Shown here: positions 1 through 7,906 of the stretch, piece after piece
How the letters are laid out: each line of letters opens with the position of its first letter
Numbering within the stretch: the first letter of the stretch is position 1
Assembly (NCBI GenBank): GCA_021846985.1
Contig: JAJZVX010000001.1
Location: forward strand, 124,001 to 188,000
Direction of reading: 5' to 3'
Length of the DNA: 64,000 nucleotides
Origin: Acidobacteriota bacterium
GTDB lineage: Bacteria > Acidobacteriota > Terriglobia > Terriglobales > Acidobacteriaceae
The notes under the pieces: generated by a model
Database searches by the model: none
Told to the model about the DNA's origin: nothing
The model's input: the letters and a program-made list of their open reading frames with translations, nothing else
Position numbers and translations under genes: made by a program

Positions 1-367
1 GCGTGCCGTTGAGATTGGTATCGAGAATGCCGGTCCACTCGTCTTCGGACACAGCGAGCGTAGGCGTGCGCTTGATGCGGCCGGCGCAATTGATGAGGAT
101 ATCGGCCTTGCCGAAGATCTTCAGCACGGCGGCAAGGAGGGCCTCAATGGAGGCGCGATCGCAGACATCCGACGGCTGACGCAGCGTCTTGCCGCCGCGG
201 GCCTCAATGGCCGCGGCGGTCTCCTCCACATGCTGCGGCCGGCGGCCGGTGGCCACAACGTCGGCGCCGGCATCGGCGAGGCCGAGACTGAGAGCGAGGC
301 CGATGCCGGAGGTGCCTCCGGTGATCACGGCGGTCCTTCCCTCGAGACTGAACAGCTTGGTGCTCAT
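1..367 (-). CDS. SDR-family oxidoreductase, partial (3' end outside window)
   Basis: Only about 122 N-terminal residues are present, because the reverse-strand gene runs off the left edge. The ATG at 367 has a strong GGAGGGG seven bases upstream. Residues 16-23 read TGGTSGIG, the cofactor-binding glycine motif of classical short-chain dehydrogenases/reductases, and NCAG follows near residue 92. These show an NAD(P)-dependent cytoplasmic oxidoreductase. The sequence looks closest to the KduD/gluconate dehydrogenase branch, but the substrate cannot be read from this fragment. It lies 41 bp downstream of the uxaE-type epimerase and probably shares its transcript. That context suggests a keto-sugar acid reductase step, such as fructuronate to mannonate; this is inference. 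The catalytic YxxxK lies outside the window. Confidence 0.85.
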   Translation of the reverse strand, partial: MSTKLFSLEGRTAVITGGTSGIGLALSLGLADAGADVVATGRRPQHVEETAAAIEARGGKTLRQPSDVCDRASIEALLAAVLKIFGKADILINCAGRIKRTPTLAVSEDEWTGILDTNLNGT

Positions 368-408
368 GATGATTCCCCTCCGGCTCAGATTCTGTGTTCA
401 AGATACAA

Positions 409-1680
409 TCATCCCTCGCCACCCAGGAAGACGGGAGCAATGTGGCGGCGATAGAGATTCTCCGTCACGTTTTTCGCCACGATGGATTCGTGGGCTTCGA
501 GCAGATCGAGATAGCGGCTGCCCATGGAGGCCGCCACCTTGAAGCCGACGTGGATGAGCTGGCGCACGTGGCTGTTGTAAGCCGCGTTGGAGCGCTCGTG
601 GCGCAAAGCCGAGACGTACTGCTGTGAGGTCCAGCCGCGTACCTCATCCGGAGACGGCAGCCGGGCCGGATCGATGTCGATCACCGTGGCGTAGGGCGCG
701 CACAGCTCGTCGCGGAGGGCATAGGCCTGCGCATAAATCTCCTTGGCCAGCTCCAGCGCGTCATCGCCGGCTTCAGCCAGGCCGATCACTTCTTCAAGCC
801 ATGTGGTTCCGGCGGTCTTGAGGTGGACACCGGCATTGAAACGCTTGAGGACGGAGTGAATGGCGGGATAAATGGAAAACTTGTCGCTGCCCGAGTGCAC
901 GCTGAGTTTGAGATTCGCGGGCAACCGATAGTAGCGCACCGCGTGCGCGATAGCGGCGGCGTCCAGGGCGAACTCGCGCTCGAACTGCGCCACGTCGCCC
1001 ACGTAGTCCACACCCTTGTTGAAGCGGCCGCTGAACCTGGGCGCGATGGTCTGGACGGGAATGCCCTCGCCGGCGATGGCCGCCAGAATGACCACCAGTT
1101 CGACGGGAGTCTGCGGACTGCCGGTCTCGTCCATGGAGATTTCAGTGATGAAATGGCCTTCCCCTTTGGCGGCGGCGATGGTACGGCAAACTTCGCCGGC
1201 GCTGACGACGGCTTTCAGATATTTCTGCGCGATGGCCCGCAGCGCATCGGCCGAGAGGGTGAACGCCTCGCCGGTTCCGGGCAGGGCGATGGGTTCGAGC
1301 AATTCGGGATGACGGCCCACAAAGGCCTCGATTGTGGCGGGCGGCGCAGGCTGGCCGATAAAGTCCGCTACGTCGATGGTGTAAAAGTCGCAGGCAGGCA
1401 GAAACCGTTCAACCGTTCTCAGCGAGATGTGGTCGGCGTCAACAAAATACGGCAGCTTCCACTGGAGCGCCTTGACGGCGGCGTCGGCGGCGAGTCGCGC
1501 CGAGAGCGGCTCGGAGCCGATGAGGGCGTGCTCGCGATTTGATTTGTTCCAGACAGGAACGATCTCCACGCCCTGGCCGAGAGCCTGGATGCACGCCTGG
1601 AGCTGTGCCCGGGTCTGGCGTCCGAAGCGGTCGCCCACGCCCATGGAATACTTGCCGAGAGAGAGCTGTTTGGTTTCCAT
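409..1680 (-). CDS. uxaE: Tagaturonate/fructuronate epimerase (UxaE family)
   Basis: The 423-residue protein matches my recollection of the UxaE family, metal-dependent epimerases that interconvert D-tagaturonate and D-fructuronate. This lets galacturonate-derived carbon join the glucuronate branch. The N-terminus (METKQLSLGKYSMGVGDRF) is typical, and conserved acidic/His segments such as DADHISLRTVERF and KLSVHSGSDKFSIYP are visible. The length fits the family. There is no signal peptide, so it is cytoplasmic. The start is supported by AGGAAGG just upstream of the ATG. An ExuT-like MFS gene ends 31 bp upstream and an SDR reductase begins 41 bp downstream, forming a compact hexuronate import-and-conversion operon. 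The family assignment is from memory; some older annotations call such proteins hypothetical. Confidence 0.82.
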   Translation of the reverse strand: METKQLSLGKYSMGVGDRFGRQTRAQLQACIQALGQGVEIVPVWNKSNREHALIGSEPLSARLAADAAVKALQWKLPYFVDADHISLRTVERFLPACDFYTIDVADFIGQPAPPATIEAFVGRHPELLEPIALPGTGEAFTLSADALRAIAQKYLKAVVSAGEVCRTIAAAKGEGHFITEISMDETGSPQTPVELVVILAAIAGEGIPVQTIAPRFSGRFNKGVDYVGDVAQFEREFALDAAAIAHAVRYYRLPANLKLSVHSGSDKFSIYPAIHSVLKRFNAGVHLKTAGTTWLEEVIGLAEAGDDALELAKEIYAQAYALRDELCAPYATVIDIDPARLPSPDEVRGWTSQQYVSALRHERSNAAYNSHVRQLIHVGFKVAASMGSRYLDLLEAHESIVAKNVTENLYRRHIAPVFLGGEG

Positions 1681-1711
1681 ATTCCTTCCTGTCGAACGGC
1701 GCCGTAAGCGC

Positions 1712-3019
1712 TCAGGACGCCAGTTCCGCCCGTCTCAATCCTGGAGCAAGCAGGCAGAGGAGGGCCAGCGCCGTAAGGTACGCGCTGCCCGCGATGATGA
1801 AGAGACTCGCGTAGCTGTGCGTGAGTTGCAGCACGTGGCCCGCGTAAGTGGCCAGCAGCGCGCCGCCGGCGGCGCCGGCCATGCCGCCGATGCCGGTGAC
1901 CGAGCCGACCGCGCCGCGAGGAAACATGTCCGACGTCGTCGTAAAGAGGTTGGCCGACCACCCCTGGTGGGCCGCGGCCGCCAGGCTCAGAAGCGTTACG
2001 GCGATCCACTCCGATTGCAGGCGGACGAGAGCGAAGATGGGCACAACCATGCAGGCACAGAAAAGCATGGAGGCCAGCCGGGCGGAGGTGGGCGAAAGGC
2101 CGATGCGCCGAAAGGGCGCGGGCAGCCACCCGCCGACGATGCTGCCCACGGAGGAAGCATTGTAAACAACGATGAGCGGCAGTCCCAGATGCGACAGATC
2201 GAGATGAAATCTCTGGCTGAAGTAAGAGGGCAGCCAGAAGAGATAGAACCACCAGATGGGGTCGGTGAGGAACTTGGCGATGGAGAAGGCCCAGGTTTGA
2301 CGATGACCCATGAGGCTGCGCCAGGGAAAGGACGTTTCCGCGGAGGCGGCGATGCCGCCTTGGATGTACTCAAGCTCGGCGCGGCTGAGCGCCGGATGCT
2401 CGGCGGGCAGCCGGTAATTGCGGAACCACCAGAGAATCCAAAGGGCGCTGAAGGCTCCGGTGACAAGAAAGGCCGCGTGCCAGGTGTAGTGAATGGCCAC
2501 CCAGGGAACAATCAAAGGCGCCAGCACCGCGCCCAGATTGGTGCCGGAGTTGAAGATGCCGGTAGCCAGCGAACGCTCGCTCTGCGGAAACCATTCGGCC
2601 ACTGACTTGATGGCGGCGGGAAAGTTGCCGGACTCGCCCAAGCCGAGCGAAAAGCGCGCCACGCCGAATTCGACGACCGTGTTGGCCAGCGCATGGCCCA
2701 TGGCCGAGAGGCTCCACACGGTCATGATGATCATGTAGCCGATGCGGGTGCCGACCTTGTCGACGAAGCGTCCGGCGGCCAGTAGGCCCGCGGCATAGGC
2801 TATTTGAAAGGCATCGACAATGTAGCCATAGTCCACTTCGCTCATGCCGATGCTGTGCTGCAGGGTCGGCTTGAGAATGGAGATGACCTGGCGGTCCATG
2901 TAGTTGATGGAGGTGGCGGCAAGCAGCATGAAGCAGATGCTCCATCGAACATGCCCGATGCCTGTGGCGGAACCGGATCCGCTGTCGGTTTGACCAAGGG
3001 TTGTCAACTTAGAAGCCAT
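1712..3019 (-). CDS. MFS transporter, hexuronate/ACS family (ExuT-like)
   Basis: This is a 435-residue major facilitator with about 12 hydrophobic segments. The first segment carries the NYMDRQVISI element usual in anion:cation symporters of the hexuronate/phthalate type. The TM2-TM3 loop has a clear motif A (GRFVDKVGTRIG). FSLGLGESGNFPAAIKSVAEW is the TM4-5 signature seen in ExuT/GarP-like carriers. The predicted role is proton-coupled uptake of a sugar acid across the inner membrane. The reading frame stays open upstream to 3217, but that would run into the neighbouring gene, so the ATG at 3019 (MASKLTTL) is preferred although its ribosome-binding site is weak. Its position directly upstream of uxaE supports galacturonate or glucuronate as substrate; this is inference. 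Confidence 0.88.
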   Translation of the reverse strand: MASKLTTLGQTDSGSGSATGIGHVRWSICFMLLAATSINYMDRQVISILKPTLQHSIGMSEVDYGYIVDAFQIAYAAGLLAAGRFVDKVGTRIGYMIIMTVWSLSAMGHALANTVVEFGVARFSLGLGESGNFPAAIKSVAEWFPQSERSLATGIFNSGTNLGAVLAPLIVPWVAIHYTWHAAFLVTGAFSALWILWWFRNYRLPAEHPALSRAELEYIQGGIAASAETSFPWRSLMGHRQTWAFSIAKFLTDPIWWFYLFWLPSYFSQRFHLDLSHLGLPLIVVYNASSVGSIVGGWLPAPFRRIGLSPTSARLASMLFCACMVVPIFALVRLQSEWIAVTLLSLAAAAHQGWSANLFTTTSDMFPRGAVGSVTGIGGMAGAAGGALLATYAGHVLQLTHSYASLFIIAGSAYLTALALLCLLAPGLRRAELAS

Positions 3020-3074
3020 TCTACTCTGCAGGCCTCGCGGGCAAGGGTTATGCGGCGCTAGAGAAAACCGCAGT

Positions 3075-5036
3075 CTACCGCTTTGCGGTGGAGCAGGTAG
3101 AGCAATCGGTTCGGGTAACGCCCTTGCCCTCTTCGATGGTGAAGATGCGGTCCACGGCGGGCAGGGACAGCTTCTCCACGCTGCCGCTTGGCCAGTGAAT
3201 CTCGACGCTCTCGACATGGGCGGCGTTGTCCAGGCCGAAGTGAACGCGAAAATCGTTGGAAGAGAGGTAGCTGCCGCCGCTGAGCACGTCGCCGCGCTGG
3301 CGTATGCCCCCGGCTTTCAGATACACCGTGGCGCCGACCGCGTCGCGGGGGCTCTTCGGTCCGCCGATGAGCTTGAGATCGACCCAGTGGTGATGGTCCG
3401 GATTCACGTTGCGGAGAAGCACGGGAACGCCGTCCATATTGTTAATCACCACGCTGATCTTGCCGTCGTTGAAGATGTCGCCAAAGGCCGCGCCGCGGCC
3501 CACGCTTACCACCGCAAGACCAGTGCCTTCGACGGCGGGAACCAGCTCGAACTTGCCGTTGTGAAGATTGTGGAAGAGCAGGGGGCGCTGGGCGTAGCTC
3601 GACCCCCACTCGGGATGCTGGTCGACGGCCGGATAGACGTGGCCGTTGACGATCAGCAGGTCTTTCCACCCGTCGTTGTCGTAGTCGAGAAAACCGTCGG
3701 CAAAGCCCACAAAGGGCATGGTAGCGGTGGTCAATCCGGCCGCCGCGCTAACGTCGGTGAAGTTGCCGGTGCCATCGTTCTGGAAGAGCACGTCGTAGTC
3801 GTCGGCAAAATCGGTATTGACGATGGAGAGGTGGCCGTTATTCTCGTAGTCGCCGGCGGCTATGCCCATGTTGGCGATTTCCCTGCCGCTTTCGTTCAGG
3901 GCGTAGCCGCTCGAGTAGCTCTGGTCCTCGAAGGTGCCGTTGCCCTTATTGATGTAGAGGTAATTCGGCGAGGTATCGTCGGCTACCAGCAGGTCGGGCT
4001 TGCCGTCTCCGTTCACGTCGGCAAAAAGCGCGCCCAGCCCGTAGTAGCCGTTGGGATCGTCGACGCCCAACTTCTTGCTCACGTCGGTAAAGGTGCCGTC
4101 CCCGTTGTTGTGAAAGAGATGGTCGTGCTCGCCGTGGAGGCCGCGTGGGCCGCACATCACCTGCACGCCGCGGTATTGGCAGAACGCCGAGTTGACCATT
4201 CTGCCGCCGGAGACCGGGGCGTGAGCGCGGTCGAACTGCACATAGCCGGCAACGAACAGATCCAGGCGGCCGTCGCCGTCGTAATCGCCGAAAGTGGCGC
4301 CCGTGGACCAGGTTCCCAGGGCGACGCCGGCTTGTTCCGCCACGTCTGTGAACGTGCCGTCGTGGTTGTTGCGATAGAGGCGGTTCTTCCCGTAGTTGGT
4401 TACATAAAGGTCGGGCCAGCCGTCGTTGTTGTAGTCGCCGATCACGCAGCCATATCCCCAGCGGTCATTGGCAACGCCGGCCTTTTGCGTGACCTCGGTG
4501 AACGTGCCGTCGTGATTGTTGTGGAAGAGTGCCGCGTGGGGCGGGGCGGCTTTGCCGTCGAGGGCATCGTAGGTGGACCCGTTGACCAGATAGATGTCGA
4601 GCCAGCCGTCGTTGTCGTAGTCGAGGAGGCAGACCCCGGGGCCTTTGGCTTCGAGAATGTAGCGCTTCTCGGGTGTGCCCGAGGTGTGATGCCAGCCAGT
4701 GAGTCCCGCGGCCTTGGCGACGTCCTGAAAGACAATGGGGCCGCTCTTCACAAAGCCGCCCGCCGTAATGGGCCGGTGCTGGCTGTCAAAGGTGGCCTGC
4801 TGCGGCCCGGCGGTAGCCATGCCGCCGCCGGATGGCGGCGCTGTCTGCGCGCCCGCGGCCGATGGTTGTGAAACGCCGTCTGGCGAATAAGCCGGCTGCG
4901 CGGAGAGCGTAGCAAACGCCGTTAGTAAAAAGACCAACGGGACACGCGCACGCCACAGGCGTGCTCCGGCGCCGCATGGAGCGGAATGATGCTGCGTTGT
5001 CCGTTGCGAAAACCGAGTCCGGTGGCTGGGGAACAT
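3075..5036 (-). CDS. Secreted CRTAC1-family protein: FG-GAP/VCBS beta-propeller with C-terminal ASPIC/UnbV domain
   Basis: About 653 residues start at the ATG at 5036 (MFPSHRTRF), with GAGGAG upstream. An N-terminal hydrophobic stretch ending near LSAQPAYS looks like a signal peptide, so the protein is exported. The body contains many FG-GAP repeats with calcium-binding DxDxDG loops (DYDNDGWLDIYL, DYNNDGWPDLYV, DYDGDGRLDLFV), each followed by a GTFTDV-type strand. This implies an integrin-alpha-like propeller. The last ~100 residues (DAVGATVYLKAGG through VHFGLDNA to IHWPSGSVEKL) are the ASPIC/UnbV domain. Such proteins are abundant in Acidobacteriota, but their ligand is generally unknown. 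It follows a TlpA-like thioredoxin and a rhodanese-like protein on the same strand (137-bp gap), so a shared periplasmic job is possible but unproven. Confidence 0.9.
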   Translation of the reverse strand: MFPSHRTRFSQRTTQHHSAPCGAGARLWRARVPLVFLLTAFATLSAQPAYSPDGVSQPSAAGAQTAPPSGGGMATAGPQQATFDSQHRPITAGGFVKSGPIVFQDVAKAAGLTGWHHTSGTPEKRYILEAKGPGVCLLDYDNDGWLDIYLVNGSTYDALDGKAAPPHAALFHNNHDGTFTEVTQKAGVANDRWGYGCVIGDYNNDGWPDLYVTNYGKNRLYRNNHDGTFTDVAEQAGVALGTWSTGATFGDYDGDGRLDLFVAGYVQFDRAHAPVSGGRMVNSAFCQYRGVQVMCGPRGLHGEHDHLFHNNGDGTFTDVSKKLGVDDPNGYYGLGALFADVNGDGKPDLLVADDTSPNYLYINKGNGTFEDQSYSSGYALNESGREIANMGIAAGDYENNGHLSIVNTDFADDYDVLFQNDGTGNFTDVSAAAGLTTATMPFVGFADGFLDYDNDGWKDLLIVNGHVYPAVDQHPEWGSSYAQRPLLFHNLHNGKFELVPAVEGTGLAVVSVGRGAAFGDIFNDGKISVVINNMDGVPVLLRNVNPDHHHWVDLKLIGGPKSPRDAVGATVYLKAGGIRQRGDVLSGGSYLSSNDFRVHFGLDNAAHVESVEIHWPSGSVEKLSLPAVDRIFTIEEGKGVTRTDCSTCSTAKR

Positions 5037-5173
5037 GGCGCCGGGGCTCCTCTCTCGGTGAGAAATTGTAGGATGGTGCCATCTCCGCCAGCCGTGGTCC
5101 CGGGGAGAGGCCATGCGTGCATTGTAGCCGTTGCAACCGTGGGTCGCGTCCGGCCGGCGCCACCGGATTTGAC

Positions 5174-5734
5174 TTATCTTTGCGCCGGCTTGGCGGAGAG
5201 CAGACGATTCAGCGCGGCTTCGATCCTGGCGGGGTCGGTCTCGCCCTGAAAGCGGGCCTGGATGATGCCGTTGCGATCAATCAGATAAGTAACAGGCAGC
5301 CCGAGAATGCCTCCATAAAGCCCAGCCAGCTTCTCATCGCCCATGACAACGGGATAGTTGACGCGCAGCTTGGCGGTAAGCCTGCGCACGGCCGAATCGT
5401 CGTCGTCCATCGAAACGCCAAGCACCTGCAGGCCTTGCGGCCCATACTGGTTCTGCCACTGCATGAAGTGCGGTATTTCGGTCAGGCACGGCGCGCACCA
5501 TGTGGCCCAAAAATCCAGCAGGACCACCTTGCCGCGATAGCCGGCCAGGCGTACGGGCACGCGATTCAACGCGGGACGCGAAAAATCCGGAGCGCGCTGG
5601 AGGATGGCAGGCGTGACGGCATGAACCGGCACGTCGCCAAGGAACACACAGGCGCAGAGAAAGAAAAGAAAAACTCTTGAAACGCCTGAAATGTGCCGGA
5701 ACCAGACGCAATCTGTTCTAGCTGCCCTTGGCAA
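5174..5734 (-). CDS. TlpA-family periplasmic thioredoxin-like protein
   Basis: This 186-residue protein has an N-terminal hydrophobic segment (VFLFFLCACVFLGDVPVHA), indicating a signal peptide or anchor. A thioredoxin fold of the TlpA/ResA/AhpC-TSA type follows. The redox-active site WCAPC lies in VLLDFWATWCAPCLTEIP, and the cis-proline is in GLPVTYLIDRNG. The expected role is thiol:disulfide exchange outside the cytoplasm, for example reducing apo-cytochrome c or metallochaperone cysteines. Its start overlaps the end of the upstream rhodanese-like gene by 17 bases, so translation is probably coupled. The downstream gene is the CRTAC1-like protein. The native substrate cannot be told from sequence. 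Confidence 0.88.
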   Translation of the reverse strand: MPRAARTDCVWFRHISGVSRVFLFFLCACVFLGDVPVHAVTPAILQRAPDFSRPALNRVPVRLAGYRGKVVLLDFWATWCAPCLTEIPHFMQWQNQYGPQGLQVLGVSMDDDDSAVRRLTAKLRVNYPVVMGDEKLAGLYGGILGLPVTYLIDRNGIIQARFQGETDPARIEAALNRLLSAKPAQR

Positions 5735-6212
5735 CGCTGTATCCTTTCGAAACCCAGTCGTCCCCGAAGTTGCTGGGCAGGTAGAGAACCTTGACGTTGG
5801 TAAAGCCCATGTTGTGCAGCAACCGGTAGGCAGGGCCTACATTCGGGCAGTGGTTCCACGGGCAGCACCCGCAATAGAGAATAATCGGCTGATTCTTGGG
5901 CAGCGAACTGACCCGCATGCGCAGCATGTCCAACCCCGCCGGGCGGGAACCCGGGCCCACGTACTCCGACCCGGGGATATGAGCTTCCGCGAAGAGAAGG
6001 TGCGATCCCACCTGGAGAATCAGGGGCGGTTCCTTGGAGGGCTTTTGCAGCATGCGATTCAGTTGTTGCGGCTGCAGAAGGCTGCCGAGCGGAATGGAGA
6101 AGGCGCTCACCGGACCAGCCGGTTCAAACTGAGCTTGGGTGATGGCAGGACGAAGGAGCAAGAAGGCGGCTACGCCGATTTGCAGCGGCAAGCTGATGAG
6201 GATTCTCTTCAT
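5718..6212 (-). CDS. Exported rhodanese-like protein with cysteine-rich active-site loop
   Basis: The 164-residue protein starts at ATG 6212 (MKRILISLPLQIG). It has a signal peptide ending around ITQAQ. The remainder resembles a single rhodanese domain: an H-x-PGSEYVGPG region, then a putative active-site loop CGCCPWNHCPN following the strand PIILY, and a C-terminal GFTNVKVLYLP strand typical of rhodaneses. Rhodaneses transfer sulfane sulfur through a loop cysteine. Here the loop contains four cysteines instead of one, so a redox or metal-related role is equally possible. It is translationally coupled to the TlpA-like thioredoxin downstream, suggesting a paired periplasmic sulfur/thiol function. 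The longer frame to 6278 was not used because it lacks a signal-peptide-like start. Confidence 0.75.
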   Translation of the reverse strand: MKRILISLPLQIGVAAFLLLRPAITQAQFEPAGPVSAFSIPLGSLLQPQQLNRMLQKPSKEPPLILQVGSHLLFAEAHIPGSEYVGPGSRPAGLDMLRMRVSSLPKNQPIILYCGCCPWNHCPNVGPAYRLLHNMGFTNVKVLYLPSNFGDDWVSKGYSVAKGS

Positions 6213-6609
6213 GAGTGACCGGACTCCCGCAATTGCATAAATCGACCTGATGCGGCGTGTTGATGCCTGACGCCTCACGCAGGCTCTCAGGCGGCGCGCG
6301 CGTGGTTCCTCGCGCGTTTCAACCGCCTCGTATCAGTCAAGTATACTTCAGACAATATTGCGGTTGGCGCTGATTCGCGGCGCTGAGCATCTCCCCATGC
6401 GGTTGACCTCGATTATTCTGCCGGATCGTCAACTCGCCTGATAACCGGTTTACGTTTCAAACGTCTAACCTGATGGCGGAAATAGTCCTAATGGCAGATA
6501 AGAAAAGTATGTGAATGCAGTTCCCCTTCCTGCGATCAAATACTACAATTGACAGCAGCGTTGGATTTTTCCTGGAAGGCAAATTGCAAGGTACGGATTT
6601 TCAACCACT
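6213..6609. other. Intergenic region, no gene seen
   Basis: About 400 bp lie between the reverse-strand rhodanese-like gene and the forward small membrane-protein gene. The base composition is visibly lower in GC than the flanks. A perfect 10-bp palindrome AAGTATACTT lies at 6339-6348; it could be a promoter -10 element or an operator. I see no coding frame with family-like sequence here. Confidence 0.4.
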
Positions 6610-7011
6610 TTGAGCGCATCGGAAAAAAAACGGAGCTTTGTATTCTGCCTCAATCTCCTGTTCGTGGGGCTGGCGCTTGCTGTTTTTGCCTGGGGCACAG
6701 ATTACAAGATCTCTCTCTATCATCCGGACCACACCGCATCCAACCGCATCCCCCCCGCAAAGCTCCTCTTCAAAGACCGGCAGGTAGCCGTTGCAAAGGC
6801 CATAATTCGGGGGATTTGCCCGAAGCCGATGGCCGGGCTGACATGCTGGTTCTGCTGGCAAGTTCCCCCGGTTTGGCTCCGGCCGCAGTGTCATGGCGCG
6901 CTGTTTGTGTCTGTCTGCGGCAGGTTGCAGCTTCCACCAGGCAGCGGCGGCAGAATGCGCCGCGTTCTGTTGAGCACTTTCGCTTTTCGTCCGCCCCCAG
7001 CGGCAGTGTAA
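6610..7011 (+). CDS. Small membrane protein of acidobacterial type, unknown function
   Basis: This 133-residue frame opens with TTG at 6610. A basic N-terminus (MSASEKKRSF) is followed by one strong transmembrane segment (CLNLLFVGLALAVFAWG), then DYKISLYHPDHTASNRIPPAKLL. A second hydrophobic, Cys/Trp-rich stretch follows, and the last residues are FAFRPPPAAV. The TM + YK-SLY + IPPAKLL + FRPPP-end pattern matches uncharacterised small proteins I associate with Acidobacteriaceae; this is recollection, not a database result. The weak ribosome-binding site and non-ATG start lower confidence, and the middle third is poorly protein-like, so a pair of compensating frameshifts or a decayed copy cannot be excluded. 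No function can be offered. Confidence 0.5.
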   Translation: MSASEKKRSFVFCLNLLFVGLALAVFAWGTDYKISLYHPDHTASNRIPPAKLLFKDRQVAVAKAIIRGICPKPMAGLTCWFCWQVPPVWLRPQCHGALFVSVCGRLQLPPGSGGRMRRVLLSTFAFRPPPAAV

Positions 7012-7906
7012 GGCCTGTTGATGGAGTGCGCGACAGCCTTCATTGATCGGCCAATGTCTGGTACCGCTTAGGCTTAGGCGAACAACGGATTTTCTGGACC
7101 GTCTATCGTTTGGCCATTGCCGGATGAAAATCCCCCTTCAGAACCTGATTGAAACGGTCGAGCGTCATCTGCCGCGCAGGCGTTTGGCGGTTATGTGCGA
7201 AAAGCGCCCGGCTGCCTGCAAGGACAAGGCCAAGGTCGATCCAACAGATCAGCACGCAAATCTCCGCATGCAGACAGACGGAGAAATGTTCAGTGACCGG
7301 CGCGGATGGATAGGATGCGGGTTTTCCTGTGTGTTCGAACATGTGGCGCATCTTCCGGCGAGTGCCGGCAGATGTGCGAAGAGGCCGTTCTCAGAAAAAT
7401 GGCCCCGGCTGGGATGGTAAGCGAGGGCCTGGACGCCGGAGGAGATCAAAGATGCATCCCAGGAAAAGAGTGGACCTGAAGGAGGCGCACATGCGGAATC
7501 CCGATAACGACACTTCTGTCCTGCCGCTCTGCTCGGATCGATGCAGGACCACCCTCGCTTCCACCTCCCGGCTCTTTCCAGGGGGTAGAGTCTCGACGCG
7601 CTTGCCCGGCAGGGAGCGCAGAAGGATTGCAATGGGCTCTTCTGCTTCCTTCGGGCCGTTCTATGCTGGCCCGGCGGATGCTGTCGGGCACGGTGTAGAG
7701 AGAGGAAAGCGGAAAAGCATTCTCCTTGTAGCCTTGTTACAGTTTTCCCATACTTGCGACTCGCCGTGAGGAGAGGCTTCATCTCGAGGTTGAGCTCGCT
7801 TGTGTGTTTGCCCCGGAACAACGCAATTCCGACAATGGAGGGCCGGCTCGAAAAGACACCGGTCCAGCAACGAACCCTACAACTACAGTCAGAGGTTATT
7901 CGAGAC
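7012..7906. other. Long non-coding stretch upstream of the RND operon
   Basis: Nearly 900 bp carry several open frames on both strands, but none reads like a protein family. One 92-codon frame (ATG 7491) has a strong AAGGAGG, yet its translation is low-complexity and Arg/Ser-rich, so I do not call it. The segment probably holds the RND operon promoter and leader, and possibly decayed sequence. Confidence 0.4.
7726..7754 (+). promoter_or_regulatory. Candidate sigma-70-like promoter of the RND operon
   Basis: TTGTAG (7726-7731) and CATACT (7749-7754) are separated by exactly 17 bases, with 4/6 matches to each consensus hexamer. It would start transcription near 7761, giving a leader of about 145 bases before the adaptor gene at 7907. 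The match is moderate and could be coincidental. Confidence 0.25.

Noticed and set aside
6339-6348. Perfect palindrome AAGTATACTT as an operator or promoter
   Set aside because: A 10-bp palindrome occurs by chance in a low-GC stretch. No properly spaced -35 or second copy was seen.
7491-7769. 92-codon open frame with a perfect AAGGAGG six bases upstream of ATG 7491
   Set aside because: The translation is Arg/Ser/Pro-rich, has no hydrophobic core or recognisable motif, and lies in a gap with several random frames. It may be a spurious ribosome-binding-site match.
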